A stretch of 64,000 bases of DNA. It comes from Leifsonia sp. Leaf336 (GTDB lineage Bacteria; Actinomycetota; Actinomycetes; Actinomycetales; Microbacteriaceae). The position numbers were made by a program, and so were the translations under genes. Under the pieces are notes generated by a model. That model worked only from the letters and a program-made list of their open reading frames with translations, did not search any database and was not told the origin of the DNA. The stretch lies in NCBI RefSeq assembly GCF_001423695.1, contig NZ_LMOZ01000001.1, positions 940,443 to 1,004,442 of the forward strand, in the 5' to 3' direction. Positions 28,894-37,507 of this stretch are shown piece by piece (position 1 is the stretch's first letter; the number at the start of each line of letters is the position of its first letter).

Positions 28894-29391
28894 TCAGCGC
28901 GGGAGCGGGACGAGGCGCACGTCGGTGAGCCGGCCGTCGGCGACCTCCGCGGTCAGGTAGGTGCAGAACGGCTGCCGCCGGCGGTCGGTGGGCGACCCGG
29001 GGTTCAGGAGGCGCAGGCCGCCTGGGGCGACGGTGTCCCACGGGATGTGCGAGTGGCCGAAGACCGGCACGTCGGCGTCGGCGAAATCGCGCTCGCAGCG
29101 CTGCTCGCGGCCGGTGGCAGGACCGGTCTCGTGGACGACCGCGAACCGCAGCCCGCCGAGATCGGCGCGCGCGACCTCCGGCAACCGCCGACGCAGCGAG
29201 GGGCCGTCGTTGTTGCCCCACACGCCGATCAGCCGTCGGGAGCGCTCCTCCAGCAGGTCGAGCGTCGGGTCGTCGACCCAGTCGCCGGCGTGGATCACCA
29301 CGTCGGCGTCATCGACCGCGGCGACAACCTGCGCCGGCAGCGCCCGAGCGCGTTTCGGCACGTGCGTATCGGACAGCATCAGCAGCTTCAC
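28894..29391 (-). CDS. Metallophosphoesterase (YfcE family)
   Basis: 165-residue calcineurin-like phosphoesterase. The metal-binding motifs appear in order: LMLSDTH, HAGDWVD, GNND, a His in VVHETG, and GHSH. LLNPGSPTDRR is typical of YfcE/MJ0936-type phosphodiesterases. GTG 29391 is used; the open frame continues upstream only through the antisense of the neighbouring aldo/keto reductase. Physiological substrate unknown. Confidence 0.88.
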   Translation of the reverse strand: MKLLMLSDTHVPKRARALPAQVVAAVDDADVVIHAGDWVDDPTLDLLEERSRRLIGVWGNNDGPSLRRRLPEVARADLGGLRFAVVHETGPATGREQRCERDFADADVPVFGHSHIPWDTVAPGGLRLLNPGSPTDRRRQPFCTYLTAEVADGRLTDVRLVPLPR

Positions 29392-29439
29392 GATGGCAAA
29401 CGGTAGGCGAAAACGCCGGGCGAGGCTAGCGTCGAGGCC

Positions 29440-30471
29440 ATGGACCTCAGGACCCTCGGAAACAGCGGAACGATCGTGTCCGCCTTCGCACTCGGCACCA
29501 TGACCTTCGGAGCGGAGGCCGATGAAGCCACCTCCCACGCCATCCTGGAGCGGTATCTCGACGCCGGAGGCACGTTCATCGACACGGCGGACGTCTACAG
29601 TTCCGGCGTCTCCGAGTCGATCATCGGGCGCTGGCTCGCCCGCAACGACGGCCGTCGCGACCAGATCGTCATCGCGACGAAGGGCCGGTTCCCGATGGGG
29701 GAGGGCTCGAACGACGTCGGCCTCTCGCGCACCCACCTGCGCAAGGCGCTCGACGACTCGCTCCGCCGGCTGGGCGTGGACCACATCGATCTCTACCAGT
29801 TGCACGCCTGGGACGCCCTCACACCGCTCGACGAGACGCTGCGGTTCCTCGACGACGCCGTCACGGCCGGCAAGATCGGCTACTACGGCTTCTCTAACTA
29901 CCTCGGGTGGCAGCTGACCAAGGCGGTCGCCGTCGCCGACGGCTACGGGTTCGCTCCGCCGGTCACGCTGCAGCCGCAGTACAGCCTCCTGGTGCGCGGC
30001 ATCGAGCACGAGATCGTGCCGGCGGCTCTCGATGCCGGGATCGGCCTGCTGCCGTGGTCGCCGCTGGCGGGCGGCTGGTTGAGCGGCAAGTACCGCCGCG
30101 ACCAGGCGCCGACCGGGGCGACCCGGCTGGGCGAGGACCCGAAGCGCGGCATGGAGGCCTTCGACGCCCGCAATGCCGATCCGCGCACCTGGGAGGTCAT
30201 CGACGCCGTGCAGGCGGTGTCCGAGGAGACCGGCGCGAGCATGTCGCAGGTCGCCCTGGCGTGGCTGGTCGACCGTCCGGCCGTGACGAGTGTCATCCTG
30301 GGCGCGCGCACCATCGAGCAATTGGACGACAACCTCGCGGCTGCCGACCTCGAGCTGAGCGATGAGCAGGTCGCCCGGCTCGACGAGGTGAGCGAGCCCC
30401 GGACCGAGGTGTACCCCTACGGCCCGCAGGCGGTCGCTCAGCGCCACCGCAAGTACGAGGGCGGTCGCTGA
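29440..30471 (+). CDS. Aldo/keto reductase
   Basis: 343-residue NADPH-dependent barrel enzyme of the longer Tas/YajO-like group. The catalytic set is Asp48, Tyr53, Lys81 and His122 (FIDTADVYSSG, IATKGRF, LYQLHAW). VILGARTIEQLDDNLAAADLELSDE is the standard cofactor-binding and C-terminal helix region. TAGCGT (29427-29432) ends seven bases before ATG 29440, a leaderless start. Substrate not evident. Confidence 0.9.
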   Translation: MDLRTLGNSGTIVSAFALGTMTFGAEADEATSHAILERYLDAGGTFIDTADVYSSGVSESIIGRWLARNDGRRDQIVIATKGRFPMGEGSNDVGLSRTHLRKALDDSLRRLGVDHIDLYQLHAWDALTPLDETLRFLDDAVTAGKIGYYGFSNYLGWQLTKAVAVADGYGFAPPVTLQPQYSLLVRGIEHEIVPAALDAGIGLLPWSPLAGGWLSGKYRRDQAPTGATRLGEDPKRGMEAFDARNADPRTWEVIDAVQAVSEETGASMSQVALAWLVDRPAVTSVILGARTIEQLDDNLAAADLELSDEQVARLDEVSEPRTEVYPYGPQAVAQRHRKYEGGR

Positions 30472-30480
30472 GCGCTCCAT

Positions 30481-30933
30481 TCACTCCGCGGCGGAGGAGA
30501 TCGCTTCGACGAAGGCGACGGCGGCCTCCTCGACCGCGGGAGCCGCGAGCCGGACGCCGAGCACCACATCGGTCGTCCGGGGCGACTGCCCTGGCGGCGG
30601 CGGGCTGTCGTCCACCCTCGACATCCCGAGTACCGACACCCGCAGCTCGACCTCTCCGCCCGGCGCTCGCCGACCCGCGAGCGACAGCGCGGGCGAGCGG
30701 AAGGTGAGCGAGGTCCACTCATCGGCGCCGAGCGTGAGATCGCCGGGCAGCCCCGCCAGCCAGGCGCCGAGGTCGTTCGCCTCGTCGACGCTCAGCAGCG
30801 GCCCGGCGAGGGTCCAGCGGTGCGCGCCGTCGACGGCGTCCACGCGCAGAACGAGCGCGTCGCCGTCGCGGCCGAGCGGGTTCAGCGCGACGCTGCGCGG
30901 CGTCTCGGCGTCCTGGAGCAGCGGCGGCGTCAC
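30481..30933 (-). CDS. Hypothetical protein
   Basis: 150 residues, soluble, probably mainly beta-strand with a C-terminal helix (EEAAVAFVEAISSAAE). No motif is recognised; the pattern of a central DEWTSLTFRSPALSL strand resembles some small immunity-like proteins, but I cannot support that. Its ATG overlaps the stop of the FMN reductase upstream (ATGA), so the two are translated as a unit. Confidence 0.65.
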   Translation of the reverse strand: MTPPLLQDAETPRSVALNPLGRDGDALVLRVDAVDGAHRWTLAGPLLSVDEANDLGAWLAGLPGDLTLGADEWTSLTFRSPALSLAGRRAPGGEVELRVSVLGMSRVDDSPPPPGQSPRTTDVVLGVRLAAPAVEEAAVAFVEAISSAAE

Positions 30934-31523
30934 CGTGGCGCCGGCACGACGGTCAGCACGCGCTCGATGTACTCGAAGAACGAGACCATGAATCCGCGGA
31001 GGAACGCCTCCGTCGACTCGTCGTTGACCGTGCCGTCGTCGTCGATCAGGCCGGGACGCATCTGGATGTACGCCTCCGGCGCGTTCATCTGCGGCGCCTG
31101 CAGGAAGCTGAGCACGCTGCGCAGCTGCTGCTGCGCGACCGCCGTGCCGATCGCTCCGGGCGAGGCCCCGATCACGGCGGTCGCCTTGCGCGCGATCACG
31201 TTCTCGCCGTAGGGCCGGCTGGCCCAGTCGATCGCGTTCTTGAGGGCTCCGGGGATGGAGCGGTTGTACTCCGGCGTCACGAACAGCAGCGCCTGCTGCG
31301 CGGCGATCGACGCTTTGTAGTCCTGCGCGACCGGGGGGAAGTCCCCGTCGAAGTCACGGTTGTAGAGCGGGAGGCCGCCGATCTCGATCTCGGTGAAGAC
31401 CAGCTCGTCCGGGGCGAGGTGGAGGAGGGCTTTCGCAAGCCTCCGGTTGATCGAGACCGAGGAGAGGCTGCCGACGAAGTAGCCGACGCGATAGGGAGGC
31501 TGCAGCTCGTTGATCGTTGCCAT
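30930..31523 (-). CDS. NADPH-dependent FMN reductase family protein
   Basis: 197-residue flavodoxin-fold oxidoreductase (NADPH_dep_FMN_red). VGSLSSVSINRRLAKAL binds the FMN phosphate and LFVTPEYNRSIPGALKNAIDWAS is the family hallmark. Typical roles are quinone or azo reduction, or supply of reduced flavin; the two-component monooxygenase at 4.7 kb needs such a partner, although nothing links them. ATG 31523 is chosen over a start nine codons upstream, because CAAGCT (31530-31535, minus strand) ends six bases before it. Confidence 0.88.
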   Translation of the reverse strand: MATINELQPPYRVGYFVGSLSSVSINRRLAKALLHLAPDELVFTEIEIGGLPLYNRDFDGDFPPVAQDYKASIAAQQALLFVTPEYNRSIPGALKNAIDWASRPYGENVIARKATAVIGASPGAIGTAVAQQQLRSVLSFLQAPQMNAPEAYIQMRPGLIDDDGTVNDESTEAFLRGFMVSFFEYIERVLTVVPAPR

Positions 31524-31709
31524 GACGTCAGCTTGCTCCGACGGCGGCACGGTGTCGAGCCCTGCCGTGTGCGCTGTCCCCTTCGGGCGCTTGCGGCACG
31601 TTCTGAGGCGGTGCCGGGCCGGAATAGGGCATCTTCCCGATGTGGGAGGGGGTCCTTAGCGACGAGTCTGAGGGAGTCGAAGAAAGCAGTGGAACGAAGG
31701 GTGAGGATC

Positions 31710-31991
31710 ATGATGCTGTCCGAGGAGTTCGTCGCCGGTCGCGTGTTCGAGGGGGACGCCCGCCGGGCCGAGCAGGAGCGCGAGCTGGTGCGCCGCCGCC
31801 GTGAGCAGCGCGCGGCGCGGCGGGCGGAGCACGCCGCCGACCGCGCTGCGCGGAGCCTGCGCCGGCACGCTGCCCCTGCCGCCCCGGAGGCGGTGGCGAC
31901 GTCAATCGCTCCGGCGGCGGAGCCGACGCGCGAGCCGGTCGGGCAGCCCGTCGCCGAGCCGCAGCGGGAGCTCGCTCACGCCGGGCGATGA
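31710..31991 (+). CDS. Hypothetical charged helical protein
   Basis: 93 residues dominated by a highly charged Arg/Glu/Ala helix that looks like a coiled coil (about residues 15-50: RRAEQERELVRRRREQRAARR), then a Pro/Ala/Glu-rich tail. No signal peptide or known domain. Two ATGs in a row at 31710 and 31713 follow an AAGGGTGAGG ribosome binding site. Low-complexity composition makes it a modest-confidence gene. Confidence 0.55.
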   Translation: MMLSEEFVAGRVFEGDARRAEQERELVRRRREQRAARRAEHAADRAARSLRRHAAPAAPEAVATSIAPAAEPTREPVGQPVAEPQRELAHAGR

Positions 31992-32064
31992 CGGCGGTTC
32001 TGCCCTGCGCGAAGCCGGGCGCGGGAGGGGTGAGGATGTCGGTGGTGCGTGGCACGATGAGGCC

Positions 32065-35000
32065 ATGCGATCACCGGCGTCCAGCCCCACGATGATCGGA
32101 CGCGAGTCCGATCTCGAGGCGCTGCGCGACGAACTCCGTGCCGTCGAAGTCGGCGGCGTCGAACACGGCGGCGGCCTGCGCGCTGTCGTCATCGGCGGAG
32201 AGGCGGGCATCGGCAAGTCCCGGCTGCTCGCCGAGTTCCTCGCCGAGGCCGAGAGCTCCGCGACGGTGCTGCTGGGCCGCTGCGTCGACCTCGGCAACGA
32301 CGGAGCCCCGTACGCGCCGTTCGCGAGCATCCTGCGTCGGCTCATCGAGCTGCGCGGTCTCGACACGGTCCTCGCCGCCGCCGGCCACGGAGCGGGAGTG
32401 CTGCCTGTGCTGTTGCCCGAGCTCGCCGACGACTCCGCCGTTCCTGCCCGCACCGGCGCCGAACGTCTCTACGAACTGGTCACGGTGCTTCTCGAGACGC
32501 TCTCGGTCGACCGACCCCTCGTGCTCGCTGTGGAGGACATCCACTGGGCCGACTCCGCCACGCTCGAACTGCTGCGGTTCATCGTGCGGATGGCCGAGCG
32601 CGGGCGCATCCTCGTGCTGCTCAGCTACCGCAGCGATGAAGTCGGTCGCGGCCACCCGCTGCGGTCCTACCTCGCCGAGCTGGAGCGCACGCGCCGGCTC
32701 ACCCGCTGGGAGCTCGCCCGGCTCGGCCGCGACCAGGTGGAGGCGCTCATCGCCCGCCTGCTCGGGTGCGAGCCCGACGCCGCGACGGTCGACCGCGTCT
32801 ACGAGATGAGCGAGGGCGTCCCGTTCTTCGTCGAGGAGCTGATCGGCATCGACGGCCTCGCGACGGGCGAAGACCTCCCCGAGACCCTGCGCGAGCTCTT
32901 GCTCGCGCGATTCGAGAAGCTCAGCGATCCGACCCAGCAGCTGCTGCGTCTCGTCTCGGCCGGGGGAGTCTGCGTCGATCACGAACTGCTCAGCGCGGTC
33001 TTCGACGGAACCGCCGACGAGCTCGACGCCGCGGCAAGGGAGGCCGTGGTCGCCAACGTCCTCGCGGCAGACACGACCGAGTACACCTTCCGGCACGCTC
33101 TCGTCCGCGAGGCCATCCACGCCGACCTGCTCCCGGGCGAGCGCAGCCGTTACCACCGGAGGTTCGCCGAAGCCCTGGAGGCCAGCCCCCAGTGTTCCGC
33201 CACGCAGCTCTCCACCCACTGGCTCGCAGCGCACGATCTGCGGCGTGCGTTCATCGCGTCGCTCGAGGCGATGGAGGAGGCCCGCCGCTCCTATGCCTAC
33301 GCGACGGCCGCCGCGATGGGCGACCGTGCACTCGACCTGTGGGACAGCGTGCCCGACGCCCAGGAGCTCGGCTCCGGCGCTCTCGGCATCACCAGCCGCA
33401 CCGACCTGCTGTCGCGCACGGCCTCGGCGCTGCGCAACGCGGGAGACAACGAGCGCGCGCTCGCGATGGTGAACGCGGCGCTCGAATCGGCGGCCGACCT
33501 CCCGCCCGCCCGGCACGCGCGACTGCTGCGCGACAAGGCGCAATACCTGATGAACCTCAACCGGCCGGGCGTCATCGAGCTGCTGCAGGATGCCTTGGAG
33601 GTCGTTCCTGCCGGTTCGCTCCCCGCCGGCGACGGTCTGCGCCCGCAACTCCTCACCGAGCTGGCCGCCAGGTACATGCTCGCCGCCCGTTTCGACGAGG
33701 CGGTCGCGCTCACCTCGCAGGCGGTCGACGAAGCGGAGAGCGGGGCCGAGGCGCTGCTCTCGGTCGCCCACAACATCCGCGGCAGCTCGCTGGTCGCGGC
33801 GGGCTCGATCGAACGAGGCCTCGCCGAGCTCGACGAGGCCGGCCGACTGGCGGAGCACGACCCGGGAGCCGCGCTGCGCTACGCGGTCAACGCGTCCGAT
33901 GCGATGAACACGCTGGGTCGGTACGAGGAGGCCGTGCGCCTCGCCGAGCGCGGCGCCCGCGAGGCGCGTGCCCGCGGAGTCGAGCGCACGTCCGGCGTCA
34001 TCCTGTCGTCCAACACGGTCGAACCGCTGCTCGCGCTCGGCGAGCTCGATCGCGCCGAGGCCATGCTCGATCCGGCGCTCGCACTCGATCCGCCGCCGAG
34101 CTTCCGGGCGCACCTGCAGCGCATGAAGCTCTGGATCACGCTCTGGCGCGGCGACCTCGACACGGCCGAGGCGCTGCTGCGGCGCTGGCACGGCGGCCTG
34201 CGCACGCTCGGCGAGCTGGAGGTGCAGTCCGAACTGGGCGTGGCGCGGCTGGCCGCCGAGCTGGCGATCGCGCGCGGAGACCATCTCGGTGCCTGGGAGG
34301 CGACCGCGCCGGTGCGCGCGGCCGCTCATCACCGGCTGCCGGCCTCCGACCTCCCGGTGCTCGCGGCGGCTGCGCGTGCACTCGCAGACGGCGCGTTCCG
34401 CGCGGCACGCGAGGCCGGGGCGTCCGGTGGCGCAGGCGCGCTCGACGACCTCGACGGGATCGACGTCGTGGGGGAGGCCGCTCGCCTGGACGCCGTGCTC
34501 ACGGCCATCGAGACCTGGCCGACCGCCGTCGCGTGGGGTCCGGTGATCCGCGCCGAACTCGCCACGGCCCTGGCTGCTGTGGAGGCCGCGGACGGTTCGG
34601 ATGGCCGCCCCGCTCCCGAACGATTCGCCGCCGCCCGCGCCGCCTGGCAGGCCGCGATCGACGCGACGGCGTCACCGCTGGCGCCTGCGCACCTCCACCC
34701 CTACGCCCTGGTGCGCGCCGCCCGCGTGGCGCGGGCCGCCGGAGACAGCGGCGCGGTCGAGCAGCTCGCCGCCGCAGCCCGTGGCGAGGCCGAGCGCTCG
34801 GGATTCGGCCTCCTCACCGAGGCCGCCACGGCGCTCGCCTCCTCGCGCAGCAACCGCGCGGGGCACGGAGCGGCCGCCGTCGGGCCGGGGGCACCGCTGA
34901 CCGAGCGCGAAGAGCAGGTGCTCGCGCTCATCGAGCAGGGCCTCAGCAACAAGCAGATCGGCGAAGCGCTGTTCATCTCCGCCAAGACCGCGAGCGTGCA

Positions 35001-35079
35001 CGTGTCGAGCATCCTGCGCAAGGTCGGCGCCTCCAGCCGCACAGAGGCGGTCTACCGGGCATCCCGCGCGAGCCGATAG
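32065..35079 (+). CDS. LAL-type LuxR family regulator with AAA ATPase domain
   Basis: 1004 residues: Walker A GEAGIGKS (45-52), Walker B-like VLAVEDIHWADSATLELL, a long TPR-like helical region with dyads such as LAELDEAGRLAEHDPGAAL, and a C-terminal LuxR helix-turn-helix (945-1004: LTEREEQVLALIEQGLSNKQI). This is the MalT/LAL architecture in which an ATP-dependent inducer-sensing platform controls DNA binding. CACGAT (32053-32058) ends six bases before ATG 32065; a start nine codons later is also possible. Target genes are not evident. Confidence 0.9.
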   Translation: MRSPASSPTMIGRESDLEALRDELRAVEVGGVEHGGGLRAVVIGGEAGIGKSRLLAEFLAEAESSATVLLGRCVDLGNDGAPYAPFASILRRLIELRGLDTVLAAAGHGAGVLPVLLPELADDSAVPARTGAERLYELVTVLLETLSVDRPLVLAVEDIHWADSATLELLRFIVRMAERGRILVLLSYRSDEVGRGHPLRSYLAELERTRRLTRWELARLGRDQVEALIARLLGCEPDAATVDRVYEMSEGVPFFVEELIGIDGLATGEDLPETLRELLLARFEKLSDPTQQLLRLVSAGGVCVDHELLSAVFDGTADELDAAAREAVVANVLAADTTEYTFRHALVREAIHADLLPGERSRYHRRFAEALEASPQCSATQLSTHWLAAHDLRRAFIASLEAMEEARRSYAYATAAAMGDRALDLWDSVPDAQELGSGALGITSRTDLLSRTASALRNAGDNERALAMVNAALESAADLPPARHARLLRDKAQYLMNLNRPGVIELLQDALEVVPAGSLPAGDGLRPQLLTELAARYMLAARFDEAVALTSQAVDEAESGAEALLSVAHNIRGSSLVAAGSIERGLAELDEAGRLAEHDPGAALRYAVNASDAMNTLGRYEEAVRLAERGAREARARGVERTSGVILSSNTVEPLLALGELDRAEAMLDPALALDPPPSFRAHLQRMKLWITLWRGDLDTAEALLRRWHGGLRTLGELEVQSELGVARLAAELAIARGDHLGAWEATAPVRAAAHHRLPASDLPVLAAAARALADGAFRAAREAGASGGAGALDDLDGIDVVGEAARLDAVLTAIETWPTAVAWGPVIRAELATALAAVEAADGSDGRPAPERFAAARAAWQAAIDATASPLAPAHLHPYALVRAARVARAAGDSGAVEQLAAAARGEAERSGFGLLTEAATALASSRSNRAGHGAAAVGPGAPLTEREEQVLALIEQGLSNKQIGEALFISAKTASVHVSSILRKVGASSRTEAVYRASRASR

Positions 35080-35122
35080 CGACCGGCTGTCCGCTCAGCG
35101 TCGTCCGCTCAGCCCCGTTCGG

Positions 35123-35539
35123 TCAACGCTCGGCGGCGACCGCGCAGACGATGCAGAGTTCGGTCGTCGGGCGTGCCTCCAGCCGCGGCACCCCGATCGG
35201 GCGTCCGCACGTCGAACACCTGCCGTAGCGTCCGGTTCGGATGCGCTCGCGGGCCGCGTCGACGGCCGCGATGTCGTCGGCGGTCTCCGAGCGGAGCGCG
35301 TGCAGCCGACTCCACTCCGCACTGAGCGTCGGCCCCTCCGGATCGTGCTCGTCGTCGGCGGTCGACTCCGACCGCGACGACAGCAGACTGCCGAGCGCCT
35401 CCGCGTGCCGCTGCGCCTCGGCGACGTCCCCCCGGCGCCGCTCGACGAGCATCCGGTCGAAGGCCTCCAGCTCGTCGGTCGTCAGGCCCGCGTCCTGGAT
35501 GATGTAGAGCTCTCGTGTATCCGGTGATTCGGTGTGCAT
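35123..35539 (-). CDS. TraR/DksA-type zinc-finger protein
   Basis: 138 residues: an N-terminal helical region likely forming a coiled-coil hairpin, and a C-terminal four-cysteine zinc finger, CSTCGRPI ... ELCIVC. DksA-type proteins bind the RNA polymerase secondary channel. ATG 35539 is preferred to one 14 codons upstream: it has an AAGGGGG ribosome binding site, and a TACGCT -10 (35570-35575, minus strand) would start the message between the two. Confidence 0.82.
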   Translation of the reverse strand: MHTESPDTRELYIIQDAGLTTDELEAFDRMLVERRRGDVAEAQRHAEALGSLLSSRSESTADDEHDPEGPTLSAEWSRLHALRSETADDIAAVDAARERIRTGRYGRCSTCGRPIGVPRLEARPTTELCIVCAVAAER

Positions 35540-35610
35540 TCGCGCACCCCCTTCCGATCCCGCCGTGTCAGCGTACGTCATGGTAGGCCTGCGCGCCGTA
35601 GGCTCGGCGC

Positions 35611-35901
35611 GTGCCTTCGTTTCGTGTGATCATCCCCGTCGGGCGGCTGCACGCCGACGTCTCCGCCACCTCCATCGAGCCCGCGGCTGCCGCGGCGACG
35701 GCCGAACTCGCCACCGTGGAGGCGACGAGCGTCGACGTCGTCAGCCGCGAGGCGCGGCTGACCGTGCGCTTCACGGCCGACCGCAGCGCCGAGGCGCTCC
35801 GGGTCGCCGAGCACACCGTGGCGGCCGTGCAGCTGCTCGCCGAGACGGGGTCGTGGCGGCTCACCGAGCGCGTCGGAGGTCGTTGGTTCCGGCGCGCCTG
35901 A
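35611..35901 (+). CDS. Hypothetical protein
   Basis: 96 residues, GTG start, six bases after TAGGCT (35599-35604). Sequence suggests a small alpha/beta domain of the BON or heavy-metal-associated size with ESTSVDVVSREARLTVRFTA-like strands, but no motif is diagnostic. Divergent from the DksA-like gene and convergent with glutathione peroxidase. Confidence 0.65.
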   Translation: MPSFRVIIPVGRLHADVSATSIEPAAAAATAELATVEATSVDVVSREARLTVRFTADRSAEALRVAEHTVAAVQLLAETGSWRLTERVGGRWFRRA

Positions 35902-35926
35902 GCCCGGGCTACGAGCGAGCCGACGA

Positions 35927-36415
35927 TCAAGCGACCGCCGGAAGCGCCGCCTCGATCAGCCCGACGATGCGCGGGTCGTCCGGTTCGGTCTGCGGACGGA
36001 AGCGGTGCACCGCGCCGTCGGGCGTGATGACGAACTTCTCGAAGTTCCACTTGACCTTGCCGGCTTTGCCGTCGACGTCCGGGTGGGTGGTCAGCTCGGC
36101 GTAGAGCGGGTGCGCGTTGCGCCCGTTCAGCCGTACCTTCTCCATCATCGGGAACGTGACGCCCCACGTCGTGGAGCAGTACTCCTTGATCGCGTCCGTC
36201 GAGCTGAGCTCCTGGAGGAACTGGTTACTCGGGAAGCCGATCACGGTGAAGCCGCGGTCGCCGTAGGTCTCCTGCAGCTTCTCGAGCTTCTCGTACTGCG
36301 GTGCGAGTCCGCAGCGCGAGGCGACGTTGACGACCAGGATGACCTTGCCCGCGAATTCGGACAGGCTGCTCGGCGCACCGTCGATGGTCTGGAATGGAAT
36401 CTCCATCAGGGTCAT
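35927..36415 (-). CDS. Glutathione/thioredoxin peroxidase
   Basis: 162 residues. Peroxidatic Cys35 in NVASRCGLAPQ, with Gln65 (FPSNQF), Trp123 and Asn124 (KWNFEKF) completing the tetrad. Cys80 in EYCSTTWGVTFPM sits at the resolving-cysteine position of BtuE-like enzymes, so it is probably thioredoxin-dependent. The usual FPCNQF cysteine is Ser. A leaderless-type TAGGCT -10 (36422-36427, minus strand) ends six bases before ATG 36415, and a palindrome, GGCACTCAGTGCC, lies over the predicted -35 position at 36439-36451. Confidence 0.9.
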   Translation of the reverse strand: MTLMEIPFQTIDGAPSSLSEFAGKVILVVNVASRCGLAPQYEKLEKLQETYGDRGFTVIGFPSNQFLQELSSTDAIKEYCSTTWGVTFPMMEKVRLNGRNAHPLYAELTTHPDVDGKAGKVKWNFEKFVITPDGAVHRFRPQTEPDDPRIVGLIEAALPAVA

Positions 36416-36438
36416 GATCCGAGCCTACGTCGCGCTAT

Positions 36439-36451
36439 GGCACTCAGTGCC
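36439..36451. promoter_or_regulatory. Palindrome at the predicted -35 of the peroxidase gene
   Basis: GGCACT-C-AGTGCC is a perfect 6-1-6 palindrome 11 bases upstream of the TAGGCT -10 of the minus-strand peroxidase gene. Its position suits a repressor or activator site. It does not match LexA boxes, and the CIRCE element has a much longer spacer; the regulator is unknown. Confidence 0.45.
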
Positions 36452-36507
36452 CGATCGCGGCGAAAACCCAGGATCGCCCCTCCCGAGCCGAGATAGCCGC
36501 GACCGGG

Positions 36508-37428
36508 TCACAGGCTCGCGAGCGGCGCCTCCGGGTCGGACGCCCACTCGGCGAGAGAGCCGTCGTACACCGTCACGTCGTCGCGGCCGAGCAGGGCGAG
36601 TGCCAGTGCGTCCGCGGCGGCGGCGATCCCTCCTCCGCAATACGCCACAATCGGGTCGGAGGACGACAGCACGTCGGCGAAGAGCTCGCGCAGCTCGGCG
36701 CGGGGTAGAAAGGCGTTCGTCGCCCTGTCGACGAGTCGAACCGCGGGCGCGCTCACGCTACCCGGGAGGTGCCGCGCGGCGAAGTCGCGCGGCGGGGTCC
36801 CGCAGACCAGCGTTCCGGCGCGGTCGCCGGACAGCACGGCCGCGACGTCGTCCCGGTCGCTCCAGAAGCCGGGGAGCTCCGCAACGGGGACGAAGTCGGC
36901 CGGCTGCGGCTCGACCTGGCCGCTCTCGAGCGGGCGGTCTTCGCCGCTCCACTTGGTGACGCCGCCGTCGAGCACGGCGACGCGGTCGTGACCGAACGAG
37001 CGGAACAGCCACCACAACCGCGAGGCCCACTGCCCGACCGCCGCATCGTAGATGACGACCGTCGTGCCGGCCTCCACCCCGAGCGCTGCAGCGGCGCTCG
37101 CGAACGCCTCGGCGCCCGGACGCGTGAACGGGAACCGCCCGGCCGGGTCGCTGAACGGGTCGAGGAGGTCGGCGAAGACGGCGCCGGGCACGTGGCCGTC
37201 GCGGTACTGGCCGGCTCCGCTCACGTAGCCGACACGTCCGTCGGCGCCCGTCGCGGCCACCACCGTCGCATCGACGACCACCAGGCCGTCCGATCCCAGG
37301 TGGTCGCACAGCCACTGGGTCGACACCAGCGGCCCGGCGAGCGCGGCGCCGAGCGCGGCCCCGCGGTGGTGGGGAGCGCGGTGGGTCTCGGGGTCGGCCT
37401 GGCCGGAGTGGTCGGTCGTGATCGTCAT
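36508..37428 (-). CDS. Sulfurtransferase (tandem rhodanese)
   Basis: 306 residues, two rhodanese domains. Catalytic Cys264 lies in VAYCGGGIAAA, a loop unlike both SseA (CGSGVT) and bovine rhodanese (CRKGVT), so donor specificity is uncertain. HVPGAVFADL, VVIYD and VLDGG..KW mark the fold. ATG 37428 is chosen because TAGCGT (37436-37441, minus strand) ends seven bases before it; a GTG three codons upstream overlaps that -10. It lies 92 bases upstream of the peroxidase on the same strand, which has its own promoter. Confidence 0.85.
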   Translation of the reverse strand: MTITTDHSGQADPETHRAPHHRGAALGAALAGPLVSTQWLCDHLGSDGLVVVDATVVAATGADGRVGYVSGAGQYRDGHVPGAVFADLLDPFSDPAGRFPFTRPGAEAFASAAAALGVEAGTTVVIYDAAVGQWASRLWWLFRSFGHDRVAVLDGGVTKWSGEDRPLESGQVEPQPADFVPVAELPGFWSDRDDVAAVLSGDRAGTLVCGTPPRDFAARHLPGSVSAPAVRLVDRATNAFLPRAELRELFADVLSSSDPIVAYCGGGIAAAADALALALLGRDDVTVYDGSLAEWASDPEAPLASL

Positions 37429-37507
37429 GCCGACCACGCTAACCGGGGCCTCCGACGTCGCCTACGATCGCCGCAACCGGGCGTAATGCGTGGCCCGCAC
37501 CGCCGGC

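Noticed and set aside
28894-30480. A 528-codon minus-strand frame joined to the phosphoesterase
   Set aside because: The upstream two thirds are antisense to the aldo/keto reductase; the phosphoesterase motifs begin at GTG 29391.
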